Shown piece after piece: positions 33,830-45,175 of a DNA stretch of 64,000 nucleotides. The stretch is taken from NCBI GenBank assembly GCA_963210315.1, contig OY723237.1, positions 3,472,001-3,536,000 of the forward strand, written 5' to 3'. The translations under genes and the position numbers were made by a program. Origin of the DNA: Rhynchopus euleeides (taxonomy: Eukaryota; Euglenozoa; Diplonemea; Diplonemida; Diplonemidae). Under the pieces are notes generated by a model that saw only the letters and a list, made by a program, of their open reading frames with translations, did not search any database and was not told the origin of the DNA. The stretch's first letter is position 1. Each line of letters begins with the position of its first letter.

Positions 33830-34592
33830 GTTACAGGGGGGGGGGTCAAATAAACGTACTAAGTACTACTATTCGGCGAACGGGCGGGCCTGAATCGACC
33901 TCGCCAAAAAAGTATAAAATTCTTTGCGAGCGAATAGAGGTACGTAGTACGTCTGTTCAACTTTTCCTAAAAACACTGTTTGCAGGGGCTCTGCGGGGCT
34001 ATTTGGTCCACCAGGGGCGCGCTGGTCACTGCTGCGCGCCCTGGCCCGGATCACTTCGTTGAAGGAAGGCCGGGGAGCGCCTGGCTGTGGCCCATCCTCT
34101 TGAGGCATTCCGTGAGCAGATGAAAGCATCCGACGTCGTCATTATATCGGACACTAGCCGAAGATATTGGCCCTGTTGGTGGATGTCACAGGTCTACGGT
34201 GAGCTTTGTCTGGGCGGTGGTGGTGGGGACTGCGGACGCCGTAGCTGAGGGAATGCGCGGCGGGCTTCAGCAGTGGTTCTGATGCCTCTGGACCGCATGA
34301 GCTTGCGGGTTTGCGGGGCCCGTGCACTCTGGTTCCCCAAAGTGGCACCAATAGACCTTGTCCCCATTCCTTGCCCCAAAGTTTGCGGATTTGTGTGCCC
34401 CCTCCACTGGCAGGCGGTCCTCCAAAAAGAAAATCTCAAAAAAAACAAGATATTTCTCAAAAAACAGGTGTACAAAGTAAGTACTTGTATTCAACGGCCC
34501 AACGTGCCCCAGAGCCCCAAAAAAATAAGTACTACTATTCGGCTAAGTACTACTATTCAACTAAGTACGTTTATTCGACCCCCCCCTGTAAC
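33830..34592. mobile_element. TIR element, GGGGTCAAAT family, member 2
   Basis: The left end is GTTACAGGGGG followed by TCAAATAAACGTACTAAGTA. The right end is its near reverse complement, with TCGAATAAACGTACTTAGT. TAGTACTACTATTCGGC repeats occur inside both ends. The target duplication is unresolved. Interior frames (for example minus 33869-34129) are unrecognised. Confidence 0.65.
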
Positions 34593-35000
34593 TTACTACA
34601 GCTAAGGCGGGTGTGTGCGTGTATGTGTGGCTATTTTGTATTGCGTAAACAGCATTGCTCTGATTCTGCGGATTTACTGATTTATGAGCAAAGGTAGGGG
34701 GGGGGGGCAGGGAGGGATGTGGGGGAAGCAGGGGAACTGGGTGGGTGGGGGTGGGGGTGCAGAGCAGGGCAGATGAGGCGACTTGACTGCCTGCCCCCCA
34801 CCCCCCCCACCCCCCCACCCCCCTGCTCCGCCACAGCAGCTCCCTCCCCCCCCTCCGGATTTTGCTCGCCCCATCTTCTTCAGACAACAATCACTGATCA
34901 TTTACACAATTATGTACCGAGGGGCACCCCGAGCATACTGTTGATGAATGTCACCCCTCTGTGGAGGCCAAGGGGGTGACGTTCTCTCGGGGCTTCCCCC
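34593..35000. other. Intergenic with a small hairpin
   Basis: GT-rich and G/C-tract spacer. At about 34945-35000 there is a GAATGTCACCCC hairpin (palindromic with GGGGTGACGTTCTCTCGGGG), related to those inside family A at 1668-1800. Confidence 0.5.
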
Positions 35001-35510
35001 CCCTCCTCCCCTCCTTGTGCTTGTTTCTACGATTTTCTATTTTTTGCATACATGTTAAGCGTTCTAAGAAACCAGACATAACCAGGATACACCATCTTGT
35101 TCGTGCTAGCACTTTTTCCTTTTGTCATCACACTCGCGCGCCAGAAGACAGGTTAGACCCTTTATTTGGCTGCGTTGGGCGAAAAAACGGCACTTCTTTT
35201 CCGGAGTTTAGCTAGCACGATTCGGTTGGCAGATTCCTTTGTCTTCAATACCCCCCTCCCCTCCTTGTGCTTGCTTTTCTACTTTTTTTTTGCATACACA
35301 CATTAAGCGTTCTAAGAAACCAGACATAACCAGGATACAACCTCATCGTGATCACGTTTCCCTCTTGTCATCACACCCGTACGCCACAAAAAAGGCCAGG
35401 CCCTTTATTTGGCTGCGTTCAGCGAAAAAAGACACTTCCTTCCGGGGTCCAGCTAGCACGATTCGGTTGGTAGATTCCTTCGTCTGGTTTCAACACCCCC
35501 CTCCCCACCT
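35001..35510. repeat. Tandem duplication of a ~240-bp unit
   Basis: Two successive units each contain CTCCCCTCCTTGTGCTTG, TAAGCGTTCTAAGAAACCAG, GACCCTTTATTTGGC-type and AGCTAGCACGATTCGGTTGG segments, in the same order. Divergence is moderate. No coding signal. Confidence 0.75.
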
Positions 35511-36701
35511 ATCCCACCCCTGCCCAGCTGTTTTCCCCCTTTTCCCTTTGTTCCCCCGCTGTTTGGGGGGTACGGGGTTGGTGTGCCTTCGCTCTGTGCC
35601 TGTGTCGCCGAGCAGAACACCCGAGCCGACGCTAACAGCCAACAGTAAGGGTGCGGGGGGGGGGGGGTGGATCTGGCTGCCATGGCCCAGGCGTGTCCAT
35701 GGGGCTGGAGACCCCCGTTCCCCTTCCGTACCCGTAACAAGCAAAAAAGATCAACGCGTGTGTGGCAGCGGCGATCACACCACGTGTGTCTGGCAAAGGG
35801 AGAGTTCACGAGAGTTCTCTTCATGCAACCTACACAGCACACCACAGGTTAACATGGGTGTGTCAGACCTACCAGCTGGACTCGATGTTGCTCGCCCCCT
35901 CTTTCGTGTGTGTCTGGCAGCAGGGATCACACCAAGAAGGTGTTCGGTGTGTCACACATGCGATGTCTGATAAGACTCACGTGCATGTGCGTGTTGCACT
36001 GTGGAGATATTCTGTCTTCTGTTCTGCACTCATATCAGACTGAAAGGCCCTCACCCCACCCCCCGTGTTTTCTTTTTGTTCGTTCGGCGTAGTCACCTGG
36101 ACTTTCTGTGCCTTGAGCTGGATCGTGCGGCCCCACTCACACCTCTTCATCCGACTGGGAGTGGTGCACACAAAGAGTGGGGTCTGCGTTCCAACAAAAC
36201 AAAACAACTTTCGGCAGTAATTGGTTTGTTGTCTCGTTTTTTTGCTGTCACTTCACGATCCAGCGGGGGCACAGATGGTTTTGGTTTTCTTGCTCCACCG
36301 CCTCGAAGGAGGGCGGTCCCACACCGCTTCAACAAGTGTCCAGCCACGGCGAAGCGGTGCGCAGTGCTATTGTTTTAGGACACGGCCTGCACCCCTTGTT
36401 TCTTTTGCACAGCCCCTATAGATTAACCCTGTACACAAAGGAGGCTCGACGTGCGTGGTGTTGTGGAATGGCAAGGCGAACCCTTGGGTGGGGGAGAAGA
36501 ACACGAGAGATTTCCACAAAAAATACCAAACCAGCAATCAGGACGGGGCACGCCCCGCACCCACCCACCCCGCCACCACCACCACCCCAACCCCGCTCGA
36601 AGGCTGTGTTCATGCAAGCTGATAGCCCTGCCCCGCCTCTGGCTGGTACAACACATACCCCTCTGCAGGGTTTTTCCCTTTTTGGCGCACACACGCACAC
36701 A
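35511..36701. other. Intergenic, repeats upstream of deleted P450
   Basis: No gene is supported. Repeat R1 copy 2 lies at about 36085-36290. Positions about 36505-36701 match the sequence upstream of the third P450 copy (51735-51934), so the duplication that produced copies 2 and 3 included about 200 bp of 5' flank. Confidence 0.6.
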
Positions 36702-37275
36702 ATGCACGTTCCGCTTCCTACCGCACTGCAACGGCTGCTTGCGGTGCCTCCTTGCGGTAGCACTGGCATGCCGACAGCGTGGCTCGCCGTTGTGGGCGTG
36801 CTGCTCCTGGCTGCACTCCTGCTGCGTGCGGTGCGCGTGCAGGGTGTTGACGGGCAGAACGTGCTGCTGCACAGCAAGTCCCACCCTGTGTGGGGTGTCG
36901 TGGGGTACATGCATGCCAACCTCGTGAAGCAGAGCAGCAAGAGCTACGGCGAGCTGCTGCAGGAGGAGTTCGAGCTGAACGGGTTCCGCCCCTTCGCCCT
37001 CCCGCTCCCCGGGAAGGTTGTCATCCAGGTGGCCAGCCCTGCGGATGTGAAGCACGTTGTGCAGGGCAACTTCCGCAACTTCGAGAAGGGCAACGACCTG
37101 AAGGAGATCACCTCGCGCCTGCTGGGGCGTGGCATCTTCACGACAGACGGGCAGGAGTGGAAGGAGCACCGCACCTGCATGGCACACCTCTTCACGCGCC
37201 GCACGCTGCGGGGTCGCTGTGCCCCACGCTGCACCGTGCCAACGGCCTCCCTGCCTACATTCACACAGCCTGAGA
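36702..37275 (+). pseudogene. Cytochrome P450, internally deleted copy
   Basis: From 36788 to about 37215 the sequence is essentially identical to the intact gene (31815-32240), then jumps to the last 50 bases of that gene (after 33239), removing about 1.0 kb including the I-helix, ExxR and haem loop. The joint has a 2-base overlap (TC), as expected of end-joining, and shifts the frame. The first 30 residues differ from the intact copy (start MHVPLP) and match the third copy instead. No functional P450 can be made. The near-identity suggests a recent event or gene conversion. Confidence 0.9.
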
Positions 37276-37877
37276 AACTAACTTTCTGTCCCTTTCGTCG
37301 GAGTGGTGCCCACAAGAGCAGGACTTCTGCATTCCAACGCAACTATTTTCGGCTGATTAGTTTGCTGCCACTTCACAACCCAACACGGGGGCCACAGATG
37401 ATGACGATGGTCGAAACATAACACTTTTTAGGAGGGTTATCTCGCCTTTCCCGGCAGAGAATCGCTGCACCACCCACTCTCGGAAGTGTCACTTCAACTC
37501 TCACTCCCCCCTTCCCTCTTCCTCTGCCCCGTATCCGTTCGTTGCTTTGTTGACGCTTCCACACACGCTTCCCAAGCATTCGCCTGTGGAGGTGATGCGT
37601 GTGTCGAGCTCAGCACTGACGTGACACTTTCCGCGCGAAAACCGTGTGCGTATCATCACTCCGAACAACCCTTCGAGCAGCATTGGGGCTCCGTAGCTCT
37701 GGTCGTCTCATACTCCAGGCTAGATGTAGCCAATCCCGGTGACGCACTGCAGGCAAGAAGGCAATTCTATGCGAGCTTTGTGCGAAGAGCAGATTTAGTT
37801 TTGTTAGTTTGGCGTTGCCAACAGGAGAAGAACTTTAATGTGCCTTGAGCTGGATCTTGCAAACCCCCCCCCCCCTA
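37276..37877. other. Intergenic
   Basis: No gene is supported. The left part (about 37285-37400) has a diverged relic of repeat R1 (GGAGTGGTGCCCACAAGAGC and following). The rest is unique sequence with short uninformative frames. Confidence 0.45.
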
Positions 37878-39025
37878 GGGGGGGTCAAATGGGGGTGACA
37901 AACACGATTTTTCAAAAAACCGGCGCAGAGGCCCCAAAGCCCCCGTAAACCCTCCAAACCCCCCCAGATCGGTCCGGAAACCCATCGAACCCCACTTTTC
38001 CACCATTCCGGGCACCTCAGGTGCCCGAATTGGGGTACCTAAATTTTGTGCCACCGTTTGGTACCGTACAGTGCCACTGTGTGGGAGGTTGGAAAAGAAA
38101 ATGCCCCAACACACCACATCTGAGGGTTGCAATGCATGTTGCTTGCCAACCACGTCATCCGGTGGGTGTCAGGCGCTATGTAGGTGGCATCAGCCAGGTC
38201 TTCGATGTGTTCTGGCTTGTATATGTACCTCCCTGCCTGCGGCACAGGCACTGCCTTTGTCCCCCACACCAGCCACAGAGAGCGTATTGTACTCGGTCCA
38301 CGGTTGCTGATTCATTGTGATGCGTTGTATCCTCGAGTGAACGTCACACACTAGTGACACCACCACCCGCCATCCGAGAGCTGTATTGACTTTGCGCGCT
38401 TCCGTTGCATTCACCTCGCCACGCATATTGCACTGTTCAGTACCAGTGCTCTTGGGCCAGGCAAAGTAGACCGCAGCAAGTACCAATTCTGGCACAATGG
38501 GTACCACGACAGCGCACTTCGTGTGTTCCCGGAATGTACAGCTCGTGTTGCAACAGTCGTTGTCAACACATCCCGGTTGTGGAGCACTGCTGCACAGGAA
38601 TCACACGACCATCTGGACTTGTTCCGTACCTACAGGCAGCCTCCCGGTGCATGGTGGCAGGGAGGTACATATACAAGCCAGAACACATCGAAGACCTGGC
38701 TAATGCCACCTACATAGCGCCTGACACCCACCGGATGACGTGGTTGGCAAGCAACATGCATTGCAACCCTCAGATGTGGTGTGTTGGGGCATTTTCTTTT
38801 CCAACCTCCCACACAGTGGCACTGTCCGGTACCAAACGGTGGCACAAAATTTAGGTACCCCAATTCGGGCACCTGAGGTGCCCGGAATGGTGGAAAAGTG
38901 GGGTTCGATGGGTTTCCGGACCGATCTGGGGGGGTTTGGAGGGTTTACGGGGGCTTTGGGGCCTCTGTGCCGGTTTTTTGAAAAATCGTGTTTGTCCACG
39001 TAAAAGGGTGGCATTTGACCCCCCC
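37878..39025. mobile_element. TIR element with ~360-bp arms, GGGGTCAAAT family, member 3
   Basis: Inverted arms at 37878-38237 and about 38663-39025 are nearly identical and start GGGGGGGTCAAATG. TA flanks both ends (37876-37877 and 39026-39027), which would fit a Tc1/mariner-type target, though two bases are weak evidence. Each arm has a frame reading GRYIYKPEHIEDLA then ATYIAPDTH. Because the arms are copies this does not test coding. The centre (38240-38660) is unrecognised. Confidence 0.8.
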
Positions 39026-39345
39026 TACCCCCCCCCCCCCCCCACTCACACCACTCCGCCAGACTGGGGGGGGTAGTGTGCTCAGACACAACTTGCATAA
39101 CGAGTGAAGGGTGATCATTCTTGTGCTCCCTTCAAATTCGATTTCACTACCCCCCCACTCACACCACTCCGCCCGACTGGGGGGGGGGGGGGGGTAGTGT
39201 GCTCAAAGAGTGGGGGTCTGCTGTTCCAACAAGCAAGTTTTTTTGGCAGGCCCAGATTGGTTTGTTGCACCGTTTTCTTTTGCTGCCACTCCGCGATTCA
39301 GCGGGGGGGGGGGGGGGGAGAGGGGGGGGGGGGCACAGATGTGGG

Positions 39346-41246
39346 CAGGGGTTTCGCTAGCACCGAAAACCGGTGCTTTGCACCAGGCCTGGGCGGGGAA
39401 CGAGCCCTTTTTCCAGGTTTTTTGGGTCGGGGAACCAGGTTTTTTCTAAGAATTTTTACAAGGGATTTTTTGCTCGCCCCCCCACAGTTTCCAGGCGCGT
39501 GCCCGTCAGGCGGGACTTTGTCTCTGATTTCTCTCCGCGTCATCATGTGACAGCTCTTGAGTGATGCCCAGAGATGCTTGCGGCAGAGAGTGCCCCTCAT
39601 GCGCGTTACAGCTGAAAATGAATGAGGATCATCTGGCACTCGTTCTCATCGGGGGTTGTGCTCCGCAGGGACTCAATACACCTTGGCACTCTCGCAGGGC
39701 TGGACATGCCAGCAGCTGGAGGACAGTTACAAAGCTGCCACTCCCCGACGCCACCCACCTGCTGGCCCCTTCAGGTCTGAAAGCCCAAAAGCTCCCGGGG
39801 ATTTTTGCAGTGGTGCGCACCATATTCAGCGCAGTAGGGTGATCTCTCCGATTTTCCAAAACTGCTGGTTTACTGGTTTGGGGAACGGTCGTCGGCAGAC
39901 CGTTGAAATGCCCGTGTTAGCAAGGCACACTCACGTTTCAGGTAGCGTGTCGCGTGTCACGCATGTCGCGAACGCGGCAAGTGTACCTCCCAGGTGGGGA
40001 AGCCCGACCTCCTGTCCGATGTCAGTCAGGCTTCGAAGAAGCGCTTCATGGATGCGGCGCTGACCTCCTACGCTGCACTGTACCCGGGGAAGTGAGATAG
40101 ATGGACGGGCACACGCTACATGGGGGGTCTGGGGGGCGGAGCCCCCCAGCCGCCGGAGGCCACGGTAGCGAACACCTGTTCGTGTGGGCGTACAGATTCT
40201 GTGCGAGTTGGCTGCGTCCTCAGAGGCGACTGGAGTGGTTGGACCCCGACCTGATGGGATTCGAAGGGCTTGAGTACGAGACGTACGCCACAGGGGGGTC
40301 TGGGGGGCGGAGCCCCCCAGCCGCCGGAGGCCACGGTAGTGAACGTCTGGCTCTCCAGTTGGCCAGCAAGGCGAACGGTACGGGGGACAGACTTCCCTTC
40401 CATCCTTGTGCGCGCCCTGTCGACTGGGGAAAACTTAGAAAAAGTTTTCTCCTCTGCGAAACAACCTTAGAAAAAAATTCCCCTAACAAAATTCTTAGAA
40501 AAAAACTTTTTTTTCCCTTACAAAAATTCTTAGAAAAAAAGTTCAGAATCCTGAAAGTGGGGAACAAGCCCCCCAGTTAGGAACAGCCCTGCTTTGCACC
40601 AATTGTTTTTTTTCTGGGGTTTTTTCGGTTTTTCGGAATGTGCAAAGCACCGCCCTTGGGAGCGGTGCTTAGCACCGTTTTTGTTTTATTTTTTTTCCCC
40701 CGATTTTTTTTGGTGTCACCCAGGGACCGGTGATCTCCTGCTGGTCGGGCTGCGAAACAGCGAAGCCTACTTACGAGCATCACAAACCCGAGGGAATCCC
40801 GACTGCCCGAGACTGCAATGAACAGATGTTCACTACCGTGGCCTCCGGCGGCTGGGGGGCTCCGCCCCCCAGACCCCCCTGTGCCGTGTGCCTGTCTACG
40901 AGATCGCCACCACCTTGCGTGGATGCGACGGCAACATGTCGAGAAAGGGGCGTCGTTGGACAAAACGACCCCGAAACCATTCGAATCGGGGGTCAGTGGC
41001 ACCCAGTGCCCGTACACTCGTGTAGGTACACCGATGGTACACCGCGCTGCGGTGAACCATCAGTACACCTACACTACAGCAAAGAGCGGAACGTGTGTTC
41101 GCGTGGTGCGCTCCCGATGGGGTGGGGATTTTTCGGTGCAAAGCACCACTGCGGAAAGTTTTTTTTTCCCCCTCTGATTTTCGGTTCGAAGAGCACCGCA
41201 CCGATATTTTTACCGCCTGACCCCCCCGGTGCTAGCGAAAACCCTG
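39346..41246. mobile_element. hAT-like element family F (host of a nested family E copy)
   Basis: The ends are CAGGGGTTTCGCTAGCACCG and, reversed, CAGGGTTTTCGCTAGCACCG. The 8-bp duplication GATGTGGG is at 39338-39345 and 41247-41254. The ends resemble family D (CAG.GTTTTCGCT). Inside are the family E copy, hairpins made of GGTGCTTTGCACC-like sequence, and one C/G hairpin module (40852-40872). Net length without the insert is about 685 bp. No transposase was seen. Confidence 0.92.
39384..40591 (-). mobile_element. hAT-like element family E, copy 2
   Basis: Inverted relative to the copy at 9613. The ends are CAGGCCTGGGCGGGG and, reversed, CAGGGCTGTTCC, with duplication CTTTGCAC at 39376-39383 and 40592-40599. 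Hairpin modules lie at 40129-40149 and 40300-40320. The short frame ASKKRFMDAALTSYAALYPG (plus strand, about 40020-40092) is conserved with copy 1 and ends in a stop, so it is probably a relic of the parental protein. It is nested in family F. Confidence 0.93.
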
Positions 41247-41254
41247 GATGTGGG

Positions 41255-42519
41255 GGAGGTTTTTTTTTGCGAGCCATTTACCAGCTTGTGTCTCATGACG
41301 CAGGCCGCACCTCCGGCTTGCCTCCCCCCCCCACCCCCACCCCCTCCTCCCCCCTTCATGTTGCGTACAACCAGACCCAACACTTTGTGGGGGGGGGGGG
41401 CTGGGCACCAAGGGTCTGGGCAACAGAGGGAGCCGCTAGGGCCTCTTTATTGCCCAGCGCACCCATCCCCCCGCCCCCCATCAGCAATTCCTTGTCCTTC
41501 TTCTTCAGAACCTAAGGTTGTTGCTCAGAGGAGCCTTGCAAGCCAGCATAGGGTGAGACATGGAGCGAGAGAAGGAGTGCACACGCTGTCAACGCCATCG
41601 GGCTATGAGGGAGGGAGGTTTCTTTCGTGTTCGCTATGCGGCAAGTTTATTTTGGAATTTTTTTTGAGCCCTTTTTTTCTCACAGAAGTCTGAACGATGT
41701 GGGAGAGATTCGCTCAAAAAAAAATAATACCGCCACATCTCTTCGTCATGCGTAGCGACGGCCCCCTCTGTCTTGTCTCCAAGTCTCTCCATGCGGCTAG
41801 CATGGCACACACTCTCCCTCTTTCTATTTCTATTTTTACTGTTAGTTCGGCGTAGCCAACTGGGGAAACTGTCAGTGATTTTAGCTGCATCGTGCGGCCC
41901 CACTCACACCACTTCATCAGACCGGAGAGTGGTGTACACAACGAGTGGGGTTTGCGTTCCAACAAAACAGGCTGTAATTGGTTTGTTGTCTCGTTTTGCT
42001 GTCACTTTACGATCCAGCGGGTGCACTGATAGTTTTCAGGTACGAGCGACGAAGCGTAGCGATGTCGAAGTAACGAAGGAAATCGTACGACTGAAGCTTT
42101 ATATAAGGATCACCTTCATGCCACTTCACAGGGCCTCAACACAGCCTTTGACACAGGAGTGCGTTCAACGAAAAGTAGCCCGGATCTGTCTTTTTGGAGT
42201 TGCTGGGCAGGGTGTTTCTCTGATTATAGCGAAAGGAGTACGATTTCCCCCTCTCTGCGTGCACATCTGATATCTCGGAGAGGTGGGGCAGTTGGTGTTT
42301 TCTTTCCGCGTCGGTCTGGCGATGCTCCCCCACCGGCAGCCAGGCCCGTCTTATTTCTTTGCGATTATCAAATCACAAAACAGCTGTGGCCTTCTCGGCC
42401 CGTGAATGAACTCGTTTTTGCCATGCCCCCGGCAAAACGGTGCATCATATCATTCCCATTGCCTGCTGCTCAGAGCTCTAAGCTCTCACTCCATCCACAT
42501 CTATTATATTTTTCTCTTT
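41255..42519. other. Intergenic with repeat R1 copy 3
   Basis: No gene is supported. C tracts occur at 41330-41350 and G tracts at 41390-41400. Repeat R1 lies at about 41835-42040, directly followed by a segment (about 42040-42165) also present at 13070-13215, so the two repeats may be parts of one larger dispersed unit. Confidence 0.55.
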
Positions 42520-42627
42520 GGGGGTCTTCGCTACTGGGTGGTCGTCAGTGCATTTTGGTGCATTTCCAGTTGAATTAGCTGAAAACTGACGAAGATTGGC
42601 GAAGAATAACGACCAGCGAAGACCCCC
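42520..42627 (+). mobile_element. MITE family H, copy 2
   Basis: 108 bp with ends GGGGGTCTTCGCTA and, reversed, GGGGGTCTTCGCTGG. The target duplication is TTT (42517-42519 and 42628-42630). The interior has the inverted halves TGACGAAGATTGG and GTCAGTGCATTT. No coding content. Confidence 0.85.
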
Positions 42628-42667
42628 TTTATCTCTTTCTGAATTGGCAAGTGCTAAAACAACCCAC

Positions 42668-42850
42668 AATGGGCTGATCCGGCCTTGGGGATTTTACAGA
42701 AAATCGCAAAGAAGCGGCACCGGGCCACCAAAAAGTCGCAAAAAATCGCAAAAAATCGCAGCGATTTTTTGCGATTTTTCGCGATTTTTTGCGACTTTTT
42801 GCGATTTTTTGCGAATCGGATTGAGATCGTGATTTTTTTGTTGTGAGGCG
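42668..42850. repeat. Palindromic array of TCGCAAAAAA units
   Basis: Short units (TCGCAAAAAA) are followed by their reverse complements, giving a strong foldback at about 42715-42815. The outer sequence GGGCTGATCCGGCCTTGGGG at the left recurs inverted at about 51541-51560, beside a similar array at 51430-51530, so both are copies of one element. No genes. Confidence 0.75.
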
Positions 42851-42858
42851 TTTTTTTG

Positions 42859-42979
42859 TTGAGAGTTGTGCAACAACGCAGGAAACTGTGCCAGTGCAGA
42901 TCCTTGCAGAACTTCCCACACACTTCATGACAGGCGTGTGGGGTGTTCTCGCGATCGACGAATATTATCGGCTCTTCTA
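42859..42979 (+). repeat. Split direct repeat A1 of the retrotransposon
   Basis: It matches 47248-47369 (A2) almost throughout, from TTGAGAGTTGTGCAACAACG to the shared GGCTCTTCTA, with a small difference in the last 20 bases. It marks the 5' end of the element and probably holds the promoter. Confidence 0.85.
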
Positions 42980-43020
42980 CACAACACCCCACCCGCTCCC
43001 CCTCTTCCCCATCCCCGACA

Positions 43021-44118
43021 ATGCCGACGCAGACCCAGAAGAAGAAGGCGGAAAGGGAAGCTGCCCTGAAACAGGCGGCTGAGGAGGAAGCAGCTGCTTT
43101 GAAGGGGGGGGGATGAGGACGACGGCGAGGAGGAGGCGGAGGATGATGAGTCGGATGAGGGGCAGGATGGGAAGCAGATCGTAGAGGAGCGGGAGGCGCC
43201 AGCAGTGGCAGGCTCCCCTACGGGGAAGAACCACTCCCCTCTCCGGAAGAAGCGGCGCAGGGCCCCGGCCGGGATGTCCCCGAGCCTCCAGGCCCTTATT
43301 GCGGCGGAGGTGGGGGCGGCGGTGGCGAAGGCGACTGCCGTCTCTCAAACGCAGATCCCCCAGCCGATCCCTCCCCCAGTGTTGGGGGGTGTGCCCTCTC
43401 TGTCCTTGGCAGCATCGGCGGCGGCGTCATCTTCGGCGGCAGCGACGGCGGCAGGCCCGGCGGGCCAGACGGGGGGGGTGACCCCCGAGCTCCTGGTGGC
43501 GGCGGCGAGGCTGCTGGGGGAGATGAATGGGGGGAGTAGTGTTTCTTCTTCGGGGGGTTTGGGTAACCAGGGCCCCCCCCTCTTGCTTCGGACCCCGCCC
43601 CCGCCCCCTCCACGAATCCCGCTCTCGATCCCGCAAGGTGGAAAGAGATGGACTTCGGGACACGGGAGGCGGCGGTGGGGGCCTTCCAATCTTTCTTTGC
43701 GTCCCTGGATCCCCCCGGAAATACCCGTCGCACCCCCGCGGCCGCTGCGGCACAAGCAGAAGCCAGGGCTCGCTTCCGCGAGGTCGGGTTTATGGTGCGC
43801 CGCAGCGGTATGTGGACCTCCCTGGAGGAGGCCATTTGCGACTGGGAGCACCTGGCCCGACTGAAGGTCGGTCGGCTCGCGGCCCTCCAGGAGGGAATGG
43901 CCACCGGCAACTGGGCTGCCGCACAAAAGATCGAGGATCGAATGTGCGGCCAGACCGAGCTGCCGGATTTTCTCCGGGATGGGTTGAGGGCGGGGGAGGG
44001 GATACGAAAGCCTCAAGTGCAGTTTTCCCCCCCATCCCACCACTCCTTTCGGCATCAACCCCACCACCCCAAGAACAACGGGAAAGGGGGCAAAGGGGGC
44101 AAAGGGGGGAAGAAGTGA
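43021..44118 (+). pseudogene. gag-like region with two frame changes
   Basis: It starts MPTQTQKKKAEREAALKQ, then the frame breaks at a G tract near 43104-43112 and continues through an acidic stretch and an Ala/Pro-rich middle (about 43205-43560). It changes frame again in the C-rich segment near 43575-43610 and ends in an open frame (43648-44118) with WKEMDFGTREAAVGAFQ and a Lys/Gly-rich, basic C-terminus (GGKGGKGGKK) suited to nucleic-acid binding. The position and composition are those of DIRS gag. Both breaks lie at homopolymers, so sequencing error, programmed shifting and true decay are all possible. Confidence 0.6.
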
Positions 44119-44156
44119 GTGTGGGGGTGGGACGGCCAAGGTGGAAGCCCCCTGCC

Positions 44157-45062
44157 ATGACTCGCCAGTTCCGCAAGGAAGTGGAGCAGGAGGCGCAGTC
44201 CATGCTGCGGGGGGCCCTGGCCGAGTCGACATGGAAGGGGTACTCGTCAGTGTCCCGCCAGTTTTTTCTGTTTCGTCAGGGATGGGAGGAAATGGAGGGC
44301 CCGTGCTCCATTCCTCAGCTCATCGTTTTGTTTCTGGCGACAAAGCGGACGGAGGGGCTGTCGAATGCTTCGGCGCTGCAGTACCTGCAAGCGTTGAAGG
44401 CGACACTCTCCCGATGCGGTCTCCTCTCCTCCCCCACTCCTCCGGTGTTGAAGGATGTGGAACGTTCTCTGCTTCGTGGGGGGGCAAGACGACCTGTCAA
44501 GCAGGCTCCTCCGATTTCCATCGAGGAGCTACTGCAGGCGATTGCCCTGTCCCCCTCCCCCTTGATGCGCCTCGCTTTGGAGATAATGTGGGCGGGGGCG
44601 GCAAGGGGGGACGATGTGAGGAGTCTGGTGTGGGAAAGGGTGCAGGTGGTTCAGGGGGGGATTGTGGTGGACTGGTCGGGGACGAAGTCGGACCCTTTCA
44701 GAAAGGGGACGACAACGATACTGCACCTCGAGCCGAATTCGGTGGTGCTCCTCGATTTGTTGAGACACAGTGCCTCCCCCAACCAGAAAATCTTTCCATT
44801 TACCCACCAGGCTATCACTCAGGCCGTGAAGGCTGTGCATCCTCGTTTTTCCGCCCACTCGATCAGGAGGGGCGCGCTCACTGCCCTGTTGAGACAGGGG
44901 GTGGAGTTGGAGGATATTGTAAAGCTCTCACGCCACTCGTCGGTGGAGAGCCTCTTACATTACCTCCCTTTGGGGGAGCTACCTGCAGCCAGGAGGTCGA
45001 GGGAGCTCTCGGAGATGCTGGCCCTGAGCACCGTGCAAGGAAACGCGGGGGTGCCCAGATAG
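44157..45062 (+). CDS. Tyrosine recombinase of the retrotransposon
   Basis: 301 residues from the ATG at 44157; the frame is open upstream but that part overlaps gag. The N-terminal half is a helical core-binding domain (STWKGYSSVSRQFFLF is the usual start). The catalytic half has all expected residues: Arg150 in AGAARGDDVRSL, Lys177 in SGTKSDP, His234 and Arg237 in AHSIRRG, His260 in LSRHSS and the nucleophile Tyr269 in LLHYL. It would cut and rejoin DNA through a 3'-phosphotyrosine to insert the circular cDNA. It overlaps the open RT frame, which is shifted relative to it. Confidence 0.9.
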   Translation: MTRQFRKEVEQEAQSMLRGALAESTWKGYSSVSRQFFLFRQGWEEMEGPCSIPQLIVLFLATKRTEGLSNASALQYLQALKATLSRCGLLSSPTPPVLKDVERSLLRGGARRPVKQAPPISIEELLQAIALSPSPLMRLALEIMWAGAARGDDVRSLVWERVQVVQGGIVVDWSGTKSDPFRKGTTTILHLEPNSVVLLDLLRHSASPNQKIFPFTHQAITQAVKAVHPRFSAHSIRRGALTALLRQGVELEDIVKLSRHSSVESLLHYLPLGELPAARRSRELSEMLALSTVQGNAGVPR

Positions 45063-45175
45063 GGGTAGCATATGCTCCTGAGGTTGTGGAGGATGGGGGT
45101 CCGGACATTGCTCCTCTTTACGGGGAGGGTATATCCATCCTTGGGGGAGTGGAACCCTATTCCAGGGACCCCTCC

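Noticed and set aside
44141-45060. N-terminal 300 residues of the long RT frame as real protein
   Set aside because: This part lies antiphase to the recombinase with all its catalytic residues and has no motif, so it is an overlap shadow.
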